Below are positions 54,318 to 63,249 of a stretch of DNA of 64,000 nucleotides, piece by piece. The translations under genes were made by a program, and so were the position numbers. The stretch spans positions 186,001 through 250,000 of the forward strand of contig NZ_LIPT01000003.1 of NCBI RefSeq assembly GCF_001418225.1, written 5' to 3'. Position 1 is the first letter of the stretch; every line of letters starts with the position of its first letter. Below the pieces are notes generated by a model. The model was given only the letters and a program-made list of their open reading frames with translations, ran no database searches and was not told the DNA's origin. The stretch comes from Pannonibacter indicus (GTDB lineage: Bacteria; Pseudomonadota; Alphaproteobacteria; Rhizobiales; Stappiaceae).

Positions 54318-55529
54318 TCAAATGGCCTGCGCGTTCTGAAGCTGCTGCTGCCGCTCCTTGAAGGCCCTTGCGGCAACGGAGAGCCCGCCATCGGCGCCAT
54401 CCACGAAATGCACATGCTGGCGACCGGCCATGTCGGAGACAAGGCAGGTCATCAACGCGGTGTCTGACTGATGCAGGCCATAGATGATGCGCCCGGCAGC
54501 AAACTCCGCCTGCAGAAACGCCTTGAGGCCGCTGATCTGCTGCTCGTTCAGATCCAGCACCAGCCGCAGCGTGTCATCGAACTTGCGGTAATCGGTGTTG
54601 GTCAGCATGTCCTGCATATATTCCGAAGGTTTAAGCGGCCCTATGGTCCAGCCGGTCCAGCGGGAAAAGCGCACGGCCGCCACGCCGAGAATGATCTTCA
54701 GCACCTCTTTCAGGCGGAGTTTGCCGCCGCCGAGCAGCCGGGCTTCCCGGGCCAGGGTGTCCGGGGCCGCACGCAGCGACAGGGCTTGCGGCGTGACCGG
54801 GGCCTCCGGCATCTGCGCTGCCTGCGGATCGCTGCCCGTTGCCTGGCGCAGGCCGCTCATCAGGGTCTTGAGCGCTGCCGGATCGCTTGTCGTCGCAGGC
54901 CGCACCATCAGGCTGACCATCTGCCCATGGCGGGAGGGCAGGGGCTCCCAGCGGCAGGAAAAGCCGGTGAGGTCGGGATCGGCGGGGGCCTCGACGCCGG
55001 AGAGGAAGGGGTGCACCGCGTCCGGATCCTTCAGGATGGTTTCCGCAAGCTGCAGCCCGTCGCCGGAGAACATGGCCAGATAATTGCCGGGGCTCAGCTC
55101 GAACTTGCGCACCAGCACATCCGTGCCACGGGCGCGCAACGCGCTGACGGGGATGAGTGCCGTGCGCAGATCCAGCGAAAAGACCTGTCCGGCCAGCCGG
55201 GCGACACCGGCCAGCGCCTCGGCCGCAATGCCGCGCGCTTCCGGCGGCACCAGCACGGTGGCACCATCGCCGCCGAAGACGAAGGGCACCTGATCGACGC
55301 CGAGCTTGTTGGTGAGGGCGGAAATCACCGCCACGCCTACCATGTTCACATCCTTGTAGCGCCCGGCTGCAATGGCGGCGGTGGACTGCAGGATGTCGGC
55401 GATGCAGACAATCCAGTCATCGGGAACCGGGGCATAGCCGCCTGCATCGGCAACACCGGCAAACTCCGTGAAGGCCGGGAGGAGGGCATAAAAACTCGCG
55501 GGACTGCCGGTCTGTGCGCCGATTTTCAT
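54318..55529 (-). CDS. DUF3095 protein (nucleotide-cyclase-like fold inferred)
   Basis: A 403-residue protein that I recognise as DUF3095, function unknown. The N-terminal 200 residues resemble class III nucleotide cyclases: a first acidic strand VCIADILQSTAAI with Asp45, followed by a helix (NMVGVAVISALTNKL) and FVFGGDGATVLVPP with Asp88, as in the two-metal site. The C-terminal half contains WTGWTIGPLKPSEYMQDMLTNTDYRKFDDTL and a further domain with FVDGADGGLSVAARAF. A cyclase or GGDEF-like activity is an inference only. It lies upstream of aroC on the same strand, 63 bases away. Confidence 0.78.
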   Translation of the reverse strand: MKIGAQTGSPASFYALLPAFTEFAGVADAGGYAPVPDDWIVCIADILQSTAAIAAGRYKDVNMVGVAVISALTNKLGVDQVPFVFGGDGATVLVPPEARGIAAEALAGVARLAGQVFSLDLRTALIPVSALRARGTDVLVRKFELSPGNYLAMFSGDGLQLAETILKDPDAVHPFLSGVEAPADPDLTGFSCRWEPLPSRHGQMVSLMVRPATTSDPAALKTLMSGLRQATGSDPQAAQMPEAPVTPQALSLRAAPDTLAREARLLGGGKLRLKEVLKIILGVAAVRFSRWTGWTIGPLKPSEYMQDMLTNTDYRKFDDTLRLVLDLNEQQISGLKAFLQAEFAAGRIIYGLHQSDTALMTCLVSDMAGRQHVHFVDGADGGLSVAARAFKERQQQLQNAQAI

Positions 55530-55747
55530 GATGGTGGCATGCCTTCCTCCGGTGATATCCCTTTCCTGCCAAGAAAACGCCTTCAGTTTCCCTTACAGGT
55601 TTGCTTAAAGTCGTGCCGGTGCTTCGCATGCTGACATAGGCAGGTCATGGAATGCGGGCAAGGACTGGACGGCCAAACCTTCGGATGCCCTACCCATGGC
55701 GGACCTGCCATGAGCGGCCGGCACCCGCCGAGAGACCGGAGAAGAGA

Positions 55748-56005
55748 ATGAAGCATGTGCGTGCAGGTTTGATCGCCCTTGGCCTGTTTGGGCTGGTAAG
55801 TTCGGCAGCTCTCGCTGACGAAGCAACCGGGGAGATCGCCCAGATCAACGTGGACACCGCCACCATCACCATGACCGACGGGACGACCTACACCTTCCCG
55901 GTGGATTTCTTCGTCGATGACATCAAGCCGGGCCAGAAGGTGCGCGTCTTCTATGACGTCGAGGGCGGCCAGCGGAAGCTCTACGATCTGCAGATCGAAA
56001 GCTGA
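55748..56005 (+). CDS. DUF1344 small secreted protein
   Basis: An 85-residue exported protein. A signal peptide spans residues 1-23 (MKHVRAGLIALGLFGLVSSAALA). The mature 60 residues form the DUF1344 pattern: GEIAQINVDTATITMTDG, FPVDFFVDDIKPGQKVRVFYD and a final YDLQIES. It is a small beta-rich domain of unknown function, common in Hyphomicrobiales. The ATG at 55748 follows GGAGAAGAGA; upstream in-frame codons are not conserved. It converges with the histidine phosphatase gene 10 bases away. Confidence 0.85.
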   Translation: MKHVRAGLIALGLFGLVSSAALADEATGEIAQINVDTATITMTDGTTYTFPVDFFVDDIKPGQKVRVFYDVEGGQRKLYDLQIES

Positions 56006-56015
56006 GGGCAGCCTC

Positions 56016-56654
56016 TCAGATCAGGCTGAGCTTTCCATCTTTCCACAGATAGACAACATCCTGAGGCACATCGAGCCTCGGGATCTCTGCAGGGGCAATG
56101 TCCTCCAGCAGGCCGCGCAGCACCCGGATCACGCCGCCATGAATGACGGAGACCGAGGGCTCCGTCTGCTCGGCAAGCCAGCCGCTGATTCGCTGCGACA
56201 GCATGGCGTAGCTTTCGCCTTGCGGCGGCACGAAGCCCCACTTGTCGGACCGGCGCTGCGCAACGAGCTCGGGATCGCTCGCCGCCAGTTCCTCAAGGGT
56301 GCGCCCTTCCCAATCTCCGAAGGTGATTTCCTTGACGCGGGGCTCCAGCTCATAGCCTCCGGCGGGCAGACCCATGGCCTCGCGCATCAGATCCATGGTC
56401 TCGCGGGTGCGGCCGAGGGGCGAGGCGATGAAGCGCAGTTCCGCCGGATCAATGCCTTCATGCGCCAGGAACGAGGCCAATGCCTGGCCGTTGCGGCGGG
56501 CCTGAACACGGCCTGTGTCATTGAGCGGAATGTCCTTCTGGCCCTGCATCCGGCCTTCCGCGTTCCAGTCGGTCTGGCCGTGACGGATGAAGATGAGCAG
56601 TTTGGAAACTTGCAGCTTCATGCGGAGCGTTCCGGTCTCGGTGAGGTCGGCCAT
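56016..56654 (-). CDS. Histidine phosphatase superfamily protein (phosphoglycerate mutase-like)
   Basis: A 212-residue cytoplasmic histidine phosphatase. The phospho-histidine motif is FIRHGQTDWN, with QGQKDIPLNDTGRVQARRNGQ after it, SPLGRTRETMDLM, and the second catalytic His in VSVIHGGVIRVL. It lacks the insert of true cofactor-dependent phosphoglycerate mutase, so it is more likely a broad phosphatase of GpmB or cobalamin-phosphatase type. The start at 56652-56654 (MADLTETG) is chosen over much longer in-frame extensions. It is downstream of fabI on the same strand, separated by a terminator. Confidence 0.88.
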   Translation of the reverse strand: MADLTETGTLRMKLQVSKLLIFIRHGQTDWNAEGRMQGQKDIPLNDTGRVQARRNGQALASFLAHEGIDPAELRFIASPLGRTRETMDLMREAMGLPAGGYELEPRVKEITFGDWEGRTLEELAASDPELVAQRRSDKWGFVPPQGESYAMLSQRISGWLAEQTEPSVSVIHGGVIRVLRGLLEDIAPAEIPRLDVPQDVVYLWKDGKLSLI

Positions 56655-56801
56655 GAGGTCTCTTTCGGGAAGATACGCAGCGGGCGGGGCACTGGATGCT
56701 GCTGTGCGAGAATGCCATGGCTTTGTAAACAAGCCATGTGCCCGGCGGAAGCGGCCCGGTAAATTTTGCGAGACCGGAATGAGGGCAGTCCAAATGCAAA
56801 A

Positions 56802-56825
56802 AGGGCACCCGGTGGGGTGCCCTTC
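56802..56825 (-). terminator. Terminator of fabI
   Basis: A 10-bp stem AAGGGCACCC/GGGTGCCCTT with a GGTG loop. On the minus strand it is followed by TTTTTGC, and it starts 29 bases after the fabI stop. Confidence 0.8.
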
Positions 56826-56853
56826 AATCATGCTTCAGGTCCGGACCTGAAGA

Positions 56854-57672
56854 TCACTCCTTGACCACCGAAATATCCGGTGCGTCCACGGCCTTCATGC
56901 CGACGACGTGGTAGCCGCAGTCCACATGCTGCACTTCGCCGGTGATGCCACGGCCAAGGTCGGACAGGAGGAACATGGCTGCATCGCCCACTTCCTCGAT
57001 GGTGACCGTGCGGCGCAGCGGGGCGTTGTACTCGTTCCACTTCAGAATGTAGCGGAAGTCGCCGATGCCGGAGGCGGCGAGCGTCTTGATCGGACCGGCG
57101 GAGATCGCGTTGACGCGGATGTTCTGCGGGCCGAGGTCAGCCGCCAGGTACTTGACGCTGGCTTCCAGAGCCGCCTTGGCCACGCCCATGACGTTGTAAT
57201 GCGGCATCACCTTTTCAGCGCCGTAATAGGTCAGCGTCAGCACGGAGCCGCCATCGGTCATCAGCTTTTCGGCGCGCTGGGTGACAGCGGTGAGCGAATA
57301 GACCGAAATGTCCATGGTGCGGGCGAAGTTGCCCGGCGTGGTGTCCACATAGCGGCCGGTCAGCTCTTCCTTGTCGGAGAAGGCGATGGCGTGGACGAGG
57401 AAATCGAGCTTGCCCCATGTCTTTTCCAGAAGGGCGAACACGTCGTCAATGCTGGCAGCGTCGGTGACGTCGCAATGGCCGGCGACGATGGCGCCCAGCT
57501 GTTCGGCCAGCGGCTCGACGCGCTTCTTAAGGGCCTCGCCCTGGTAGGTGAGGGCGATTTCAGCGCCTGCATCCGAGAGGGCCTTGGCGATACCCCAGGC
57601 AATCGACCGGTTGTTGGCAACGCCCATCACGAGGCCGCGCTTGCCTTTCATCAGTCCGTGCGTTTCCGCCAT
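56854..57672 (-). CDS. fabI: Enoyl-[acyl-carrier-protein] reductase (NADH)
   Basis: A 272-residue SDR-type enoyl-ACP reductase that completes each fatty-acid elongation round; it is the target of triclosan-type inhibitors. The nucleotide site reads GLVMGVANNRSIAWGIAKAL, followed by LTYQGEALKKRV, HAIAFSDKEEL and the catalytic Y-x6-K in YNVMGVAKAALEASV. The late motif is NAISAGPIKTLAASGI. The ATG at 57670-57672 gives the standard FabI N-terminus. It has its own terminator and is divergent from an FAD oxidase gene. Confidence 0.95.
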   Translation of the reverse strand: MAETHGLMKGKRGLVMGVANNRSIAWGIAKALSDAGAEIALTYQGEALKKRVEPLAEQLGAIVAGHCDVTDAASIDDVFALLEKTWGKLDFLVHAIAFSDKEELTGRYVDTTPGNFARTMDISVYSLTAVTQRAEKLMTDGGSVLTLTYYGAEKVMPHYNVMGVAKAALEASVKYLAADLGPQNIRVNAISAGPIKTLAASGIGDFRYILKWNEYNAPLRRTVTIEEVGDAAMFLLSDLGRGITGEVQHVDCGYHVVGMKAVDAPDISVVKE

Positions 57673-57865
57673 GTTTTTCTCCAGATGACTTCCTTAACCG
57701 TCTGCCCGGCGGGCTGGCTTCCTATGGCACACGCAGTTGCCCGCTTCAAGTCTGCTGCCGCGCCTGTGGCAAAGCTCCGGCTGGACCGGCGGCCTGCGAT
57801 ATGATAGCGGCGCGCTGTCGTCAGTTTTGCCCCCCTGCCGGGGCCGGACCTTCAGGGAGCCCGTC

Positions 57866-59278
57866 ATGGCCGATACTGCCCACGCCGCCCGCTTTGCCGA
57901 AATCATCGGCGCTGCCAATGTTCTGACTGCTGCCTCGGACAAGGCGCCCTACCTCGTGGAGTGGCGCGATCTTTATCAGGGGGTGACCCCGATGGTGCTG
58001 CGTCCCGGCTCCACGGCAGAGGTCAGCGCGGTGCTGCGCTATGCCGATGAGCAGGGGCTCAAGATCGTGCCGCAGGGCGGCAACACCGGCCTCGTCGGCG
58101 GCCAGATCCCGCAGGAATCCGGGGATGAGATCGTCCTTTCGCTCGGCCGCCTCAACAAGGTGCGCAACGTCGATCCAGACGGTTTCACCATCACGGTGGA
58201 GTCCGGCGTGGTGCTGGAAGCGCTGCAGCGCGAGGCGGAAAAGGTTGGCCGGCTGTTCCCGCTTTCGCTCGGCGCGCAGGGCTCCTGCCAGATCGGCGGC
58301 AACCTCTCCACCAACGCCGGCGGCACCGCGGTTCTGGCCTATGGCAACAGCCGCGATCTGGTTCTCGGCCTCGAAGTGGTGATGGCAAACGGCGACATCT
58401 GGAACGGCCTGCGCGCCCTGCGCAAGGACAACACCGGTTATGATCTGAAACAATTATTTATCGGCGCAGAGGGCACTCTGGGGGTCATCACGGCTGCCAC
58501 GCTGAAGCTTTTCCCCAAACCGAAGAAACTGGAAGCCGCCTTTGTTGGTCTGGCGAGCCCGGAAGACGCGCTGCAGCTCTTCTCGCTCGCCAAGGGGCAA
58601 GCCGGACCGATTCTCACCGGCTTTGAAATCATGCCGCGCATCGGCCTGGAGTTCTGCCTGCGCCATCTCAGTGGCGCCCGCGATCCGCTGTCCGGCAGCC
58701 ATCCCTGGTATGTGCTGATGGAACTTTCCTCGGGTACCGAAGCCTTCCCTGTGCGCGACCTGCTGGAGTCCATTCTGGGCGAGGCCTTCGAGAAGGGCGT
58801 TGTCGAGGATGCAGCCTTTGCAGAAAGCCTGCAGCAGGTCAATGACTTCTGGCACATCCGCCATGGCATGTCGGAAGTGCAGCGCGCCGAGGGTGGCTCG
58901 ATCAAGCATGACGTGTCCGTGCCGGTGGCCTCAATCCCGGCCTTCCTCAACAAGGCGATCGCCGCCGTGGAAGCCATGGTGCCCGGCTGCCGCCCAGTGC
59001 CCTTCGGTCATCTGGGCGATGGCAACATCCACTTCAACGTCAGCCAGCCCATTGGCGCCGACAAGGAAGCCTATATCGCGCGCTGGGACGAGATGAACGA
59101 ACTGGTCCACGGTATCGTGCACGAATTCAATGGCTCCATCTCCGCCGAACACGGCATAGGCCGCCTGAAGCGCGATCTGATGAAGCAGGTGAAGAGCGAG
59201 CTGGAACTCGACCTGATGCAACGCATCAAAACCGCCTTCGACCCGAAGAACACCCTCAATCCGGGACGTGTGCTGTAA
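57866..59278 (+). CDS. FAD-linked oxidase (D-2-hydroxyglutarate/D-lactate dehydrogenase type)
   Basis: A 470-residue flavoenzyme of the GlcD/D2HGDH group. The FAD-binding PCMH domain (about 40-215) has LKIVPQGGNTGLVGGQIPQ and SLGAQGSCQIGGNLSTNAGG. The C-terminal FAD-oxidase domain has the catalytic metal-binding histidines in FGHLGDGNIHFNVSQP and SAEHGIGRLKRDLM. It most likely oxidises a D-2-hydroxy acid, D-2-hydroxyglutarate being the best guess, and passes electrons to ETF or quinone. The ATG at 57866 follows CAGGGAGCCCGTC. The longer open frame upstream is rejected. Confidence 0.88.
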   Translation: MADTAHAARFAEIIGAANVLTAASDKAPYLVEWRDLYQGVTPMVLRPGSTAEVSAVLRYADEQGLKIVPQGGNTGLVGGQIPQESGDEIVLSLGRLNKVRNVDPDGFTITVESGVVLEALQREAEKVGRLFPLSLGAQGSCQIGGNLSTNAGGTAVLAYGNSRDLVLGLEVVMANGDIWNGLRALRKDNTGYDLKQLFIGAEGTLGVITAATLKLFPKPKKLEAAFVGLASPEDALQLFSLAKGQAGPILTGFEIMPRIGLEFCLRHLSGARDPLSGSHPWYVLMELSSGTEAFPVRDLLESILGEAFEKGVVEDAAFAESLQQVNDFWHIRHGMSEVQRAEGGSIKHDVSVPVASIPAFLNKAIAAVEAMVPGCRPVPFGHLGDGNIHFNVSQPIGADKEAYIARWDEMNELVHGIVHEFNGSISAEHGIGRLKRDLMKQVKSELELDLMQRIKTAFDPKNTLNPGRVL

Positions 59279-59379
59279 GGTAACAAAGAGTGGGGCTGGC
59301 CTGAGTTTAGCGACGAGTGTGTTGCGGGACTCGGCCGGCTTCTTTCTAACGGACTAGAGGTAGGCCGTAAGCCCCACAG

Positions 59380-59418
59380 TCTCCGTCTTGCCATGGTCAA
59401 GCCATGGCAAGACGGAGA
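59380..59418. repeat. Perfect 17-bp inverted repeat (hairpin) between convergent genes
   Basis: CTCCGTCTTGCCATGG (59381-59396) and its exact complement CCATGGCAAGACGGAG (59402-59417) flank a TCAAG loop. One more T-A pair at the ends makes 17 bp. There is no T tract. It lies between the FAD oxidase and acyl-CoA dehydrogenase genes, which converge, and may act as a bidirectional terminator or mRNA end. Confidence 0.8.
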
Positions 59419-59458
59419 GAGGACGAGAGGCGCGTGCCTTTCCGCCAATCTCTGCCCC

Positions 59459-60613
59459 TCAAATCCCCTTCAGTGTTTCCCGGGCGATGATGAGGCGCTG
59501 GATTTCGCTGGTGCCTTCGTAGATCGTCGTGATTCGGGCGTCGCGGGCGTAGCGCTCCAGCGGATAGTCCTTGATGTAACCGGCGCCGCCATGGAGCTGC
59601 AGGGCGGTGTATGTGGCTTTCTGCGAAGCTTCCGAGGCGAAGAGCTTGGCCATGGAGGCTTCGCGGGCGAAGGGGCGGCCCTGATCCTTCAGCCATGCCG
59701 CCTGCAGGATGAGAAGGCGGGCAGCTTCCAGTTCGGTTTCCCGGTCGGCGATCATCCACTGGATGCCCTGCATGTCCGACAGGGGTGCGCCGAACTGCTG
59801 GCGCTCCTTCACATAGGCCTTGGCCGCGCTCATGGCGGCACGCGCAATGCCGAGCGACAGGGCGGCGATGCCGATGCGCCCGCCCGCCAGTTCTCCCACC
59901 GCAACGCGGAAGCCCTGGTTCTCCTGCCCCATCAGGGCAGAGGCGGGCACGCGGCAGTCCTGAAACAATACCTCGTTGGTGGCTGAGCCCGTCTGGCCCA
60001 TCTTCCTTTCCGCCTTGCCGATGATGAGCCCCGGCGTGCCTGCCTCGACGAGGAAGCAGGAGATGCCCTTGCCCTTCGGCGCGGCGGGATCGGTGACGGC
60101 CCAGACGACGAAGACGCCCGCATATTCGGCGGAGGTGATGTAGAGCTTGGCGCCGTTGAGGATGTAGCTGTCCCCATCCTTCACGGCGCGGGTCTTCATG
60201 CCGGCGGGGTCCGAGCCAGCGCCTGCTTCCGTCAGGCAGAAGCCGCCGGCTGCATAGGTGCCATCGGTGAGCCTGGGCAGATAGGCGGCGCGCTGGGCTT
60301 CGTTGCCGACAGCCTGGATGACCTCGCCCAACATGTTGGTCACCGACACGGTGACGCCGGTTGAGGCGCAGGCCTGGCCCAGAGCCTCGACGGAGAGCGC
60401 AAAGGCCAGCGTCCCAGCTTCCGCACCGCCGTAGTCTGCCCGCACATTCAGGCCCATGAAGCCGTTTTCGGCCAGAGCCTTCAGATTCTCCAGAAACGCC
60501 TCGCGTCCGCCGCCGTGGTCCAGCGTTTCGGCCAGCGGCGCCAGCCGGTCCGCCGCCAGTTTGCGGGCGGTTTCGGCGATGAGGCTCTGTTCCTCGGTCA
60601 GGTCGAAATGCAT
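59459..60613 (-). CDS. Acyl-CoA dehydrogenase
   Basis: A 384-residue FAD enzyme that introduces a 2,3-double bond in an acyl-CoA and reduces ETF. The N-terminal domain begins FDLTEEQSLIAETARKLAAD. FCLTEAGAGSDPAGMKTRA is the family signature 1, QFGAPLSDMQGIQWMIAD is typical of the C-terminal domain, and the catalytic Glu is in TTIYEGTSEIQRLIIAR. It resembles short/branched-chain enzymes of the isobutyryl-CoA type, but chain length cannot be decided. No other beta-oxidation gene is adjacent. Confidence 0.92.
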   Translation of the reverse strand: MHFDLTEEQSLIAETARKLAADRLAPLAETLDHGGGREAFLENLKALAENGFMGLNVRADYGGAEAGTLAFALSVEALGQACASTGVTVSVTNMLGEVIQAVGNEAQRAAYLPRLTDGTYAAGGFCLTEAGAGSDPAGMKTRAVKDGDSYILNGAKLYITSAEYAGVFVVWAVTDPAAPKGKGISCFLVEAGTPGLIIGKAERKMGQTGSATNEVLFQDCRVPASALMGQENQGFRVAVGELAGGRIGIAALSLGIARAAMSAAKAYVKERQQFGAPLSDMQGIQWMIADRETELEAARLLILQAAWLKDQGRPFAREASMAKLFASEASQKATYTALQLHGGAGYIKDYPLERYARDARITTIYEGTSEIQRLIIARETLKGI

Positions 60614-60744
60614 GGCTTTTCTGCTCCCGCAATGAGGCCGGATCCTGCGCGAAAGCTAGCGAAGGGGGCAGAACCTGTCCATTGGCCGGGAACCCTCCAA
60701 ATGGCGGACAGCCGCCCTGCGAAATTTCCCCGGGATCTTTGCCC

Positions 60745-62355
60745 TCAGAACAGACTGCCCTGATTGGAAGCCGGTGCATCCGGCTTCGATGCGGCGGCTT
60801 TAGCTGCGCGGGGCTTCTTTGCAGGCAGCACGGTGCTGCTGCTGGCGGAAGAAGATGCGGGGCCGTTACTCTCCACCACTTCGGCGGAGATCTGACCGCC
60901 TGCCAGTTCGATGGAGAGCAAGGTGCCTGCGGGGGCATCGGCGGGGTTGCGCAGCGGCTGGCCATCGGCAGCGCGTACGAGCGCATAGCCGCGTGACAGC
61001 ACATCCTTGTAGGACAGGGACTTCAGCAGCTTGGACAGACTGTCGAGCCGGGCACGCCGCTCCTGCGTCAGCTGCTGGCCTGTGCGGTCCAGCCGGGCGG
61101 ACAGCGTGCCAATCCGCTCCTGCCCCAGCCGGATCTGACGGATCAGCGGAGCGGGCGTCAGGCGGCCGGAGACGGCGTTGAGCCGCTGCGACTGGCTGGC
61201 GATGGCAACAGTGAGGGCACGGGCCAGCCGCTCTTCGAGACCGGTCAGCCGGTCACGGGCCTGCGTGGTGCGGCGGGCCAGCGTCAGCGGTGTGAGCAGG
61301 GCTTCGGCGCGCATCAGCCGGGTGCGGTGGGCGCGGGTGTTGACGGATAGCCCCCGCTCCAGATTGCCGGCGGCAAAGTCAAAGCGCTGGCGCGGCAGGG
61401 CCAGAAGGTCACGCGGGGCGGGCAGGGCGGCGGCGGCAGCGCGCAGCTCCGTCCGGCGGCTGGCCACCAGCCGCAAGAGCCCGGCGGAAAGGCGGCGGTT
61501 CAGATCGTTGAGCGAGGCCATCAGCTCCGCCTTCACCGGCACGGCGATTTCGGCCGCGCCCGTGGGTGTCGGGGCGCGCAGGTCTGCGGCCAGATCGATC
61601 AGCGTCCAGTCGGTCTCGTGGCCGACAGCCGAGATCAGCGGGATGGCGCTTTCGGCAGCTGCCCGGACAACCGCCTCGTCGTTGAAGCCCCACAGATCCT
61701 CAAGGCTGCCGCCGCCGCGGGCAACGATGATAAGGTCTGGCCGGGGAATGGCCCCGCCCTCGGGCAAGGCATTGAAGCCGCGGATGCCGTTGGCGACTTC
61801 CGCGCCGCAGGTTTCGCCTTGTACGCGCACGGGCCAGACCAGCACATGCAGCGGGAAGCGGTCGGAGATGCGGTGCAGGATATCGCGGATCACTGCTCCC
61901 GTAGGTGAGGTGACGACGCCGATGACGCGCGGCAGCGTGGGCAGCGGCTTCTTGCGCTCGGGCGCGAACAGGCCCTCAGCTGCGAGCTTGCGCTTGCGCT
62001 CTTCCAGCAGCGCCATCAGCGCCCCGGCACCCGCCGGTTCCAGCGCATCGATGACCATCTGGTATTTCGACTGGCCGGGGAAGGTGGTGACCTTGCCCGT
62101 GGCAATCACCTCCAGCCCCTGTTCCGGCTGGATCTTCAGCTTGGAGACGGCACCTTTCCAGATGACGGCTGAGAGCACCGACCGGTCATCCTTGAGGTCG
62201 AGATAGATGTGCCCGGAGCCGGGCCGCGAGATGCGCCCCAATTCGCCGCGTACCCGCACATAGCCGAAAGCATCCTCAAGCGTGCGCTTGATGGAAAAGG
62301 AGATATCGGAAACCGTGAATTCGGCGATGTTGGAATTCGGGGATGCTTCGGTCAC
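60745..62355 (-). CDS. xseA: Exodeoxyribonuclease VII large subunit
   Basis: A 536-residue catalytic subunit of the single-strand-specific exonuclease ExoVII, which acts in repair with XseB. The N-terminal OB domain is in [26 protein letters not shown]. The catalytic domain has [36 protein letters not shown] and [26 protein letters not shown] long coiled-coil region (about 320-470) follows, then [15 protein letters not shown] Ser/Ala/Lys-rich tail is appended. The start is placed at the GTG at 62355, preceded by AGGA. The frame continues to a TTG at 62409. Confidence 0.93.
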   Translation of the reverse strand: MTEASPNSNIAEFTVSDISFSIKRTLEDAFGYVRVRGELGRISRPGSGHIYLDLKDDRSVLSAVIWKGAVSKLKIQPEQGLEVIATGKVTTFPGQSKYQMVIDALEPAGAGALMALLEERKRKLAAEGLFAPERKKPLPTLPRVIGVVTSPTGAVIRDILHRISDRFPLHVLVWPVRVQGETCGAEVANGIRGFNALPEGGAIPRPDLIIVARGGGSLEDLWGFNDEAVVRAAAESAIPLISAVGHETDWTLIDLAADLRAPTPTGAAEIAVPVKAELMASLNDLNRRLSAGLLRLVASRRTELRAAAAALPAPRDLLALPRQRFDFAAGNLERGLSVNTRAHRTRLMRAEALLTPLTLARRTTQARDRLTGLEERLARALTVAIASQSQRLNAVSGRLTPAPLIRQIRLGQERIGTLSARLDRTGQQLTQERRARLDSLSKLLKSLSYKDVLSRGYALVRAADGQPLRNPADAPAGTLLSIELAGGQISAEVVESNGPASSSASSSTVLPAKKPRAAKAAASKPDAPASNQGSLF

Positions 62356-62405
62356 GCCACTCGTCCTGCCTGTTGGCGCCAAGGTGGACGGACGGGCCGC
62401 CGGGG

Positions 62406-63065
62406 TCAAGAGCGCGGGGCGTCCTGCTCCCGATTGCCTGTGAATGCGGCCGGAGGGTTGGCCAGAAGCTCGGAAAGGAGGTCAAGCCGCTGAAGGATCT
62501 CTTCCTCCGAGAACGGGCAGACGGAAAACATCATCAGCTGCCAGACACCCTCGATCGCCAGAAAGGCAACCTCCGCAAGCTCCGGCGTTTCGCAGGTCGC
62601 GCGGATTTCGCGCACGAGGCTGATGTGGTGGGCCTTGACCGGCGCCAGCAGCTCGGGCTCCTCGGCAATGGCGGCAAGCATTCCGGCAGGTGGTTCGCTC
62701 AAGGGGCAGACGTCCCGCGCCACGGCAATCAGATAGGCTCGCATCAGGGCATTGGGCTTGTTGTCGCGCAAGGTTTCCTCAAAAGCCTCGCTGACCGACT
62801 TGCTGACCATTGCCATATGCCGCTCGACCATGGCGCGCAGGAGATCGGACTTGGACTTGAAGTGATAAAGCAGCCCGCCCTTGGAGACGCCAGCTCTTTC
62901 GGCAACGGCTTCAAGCGACAGTTTTCGGGCACTTTCTGCGTAGACGAGTTCCACGGCTGCATCAATGAGCCGCTCCCGTGTCGCTTCCCGCTTTGCCTGC
63001 CTTGAGCCCTGTTGCACTTCAGTCACATTCACCGCCGATGTTTGCCATTTTCCGCATTGCGTCAT
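62406..63065 (-). CDS. TetR-family transcriptional regulator of an RND efflux operon
   Basis: A 219-residue TetR-type repressor. The helix-turn-helix lies at about residues 30-75 ([21 protein letters not shown]). The helical ligand-binding domain follows, with segments such as [21 protein letters not shown] and [18 protein letters not shown]. It is divergent from a membrane fusion protein gene, and a near-perfect palindrome in the intergenic region is its probable operator. The ATG at 63063-63065 is used; GTG codons at 63032 and 63026 are realistic alternatives because the operator almost touches the ATG. It may be co-transcribed with xseA. Confidence 0.85.
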   Translation of the reverse strand: MTQCGKWQTSAVNVTEVQQGSRQAKREATRERLIDAAVELVYAESARKLSLEAVAERAGVSKGGLLYHFKSKSDLLRAMVERHMAMVSKSVSEAFEETLRDNKPNALMRAYLIAVARDVCPLSEPPAGMLAAIAEEPELLAPVKAHHISLVREIRATCETPELAEVAFLAIEGVWQLMMFSVCPFSEEEILQRLDLLSELLANPPAAFTGNREQDAPRS

Positions 63066-63071
63066 CTTGAC

Positions 63072-63091
63072 TTTACCGTCTGGACGGTAAA
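63072..63091. promoter_or_regulatory. Probable TetR operator between the regulator and the efflux adaptor
   Basis: TTTACCGTC-TG-GACGGTAAA is an inverted repeat with perfect 9-base arms. A -35-like TTGACT (63067-63072) on the plus strand puts the operator in the spacer of the efflux promoter. It sits six bases upstream of the regulator ATG, suiting autoregulation as well. Confidence 0.75.
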
Positions 63092-63249
63092 GTTTGCAAG
63101 TCACTGAGCGCAGATTGGTGATTACCCCTATAAAGAGTGATCGAAAATCCGCCGCTCCAGCGATACTATCCGCGGCAAAGCCCGGCAGGAAACTGCAGGG
63201 GAGCAGTCGCATTAGAAAGCGGCCGGTTCGCCGCATGACCGGGAAACAG

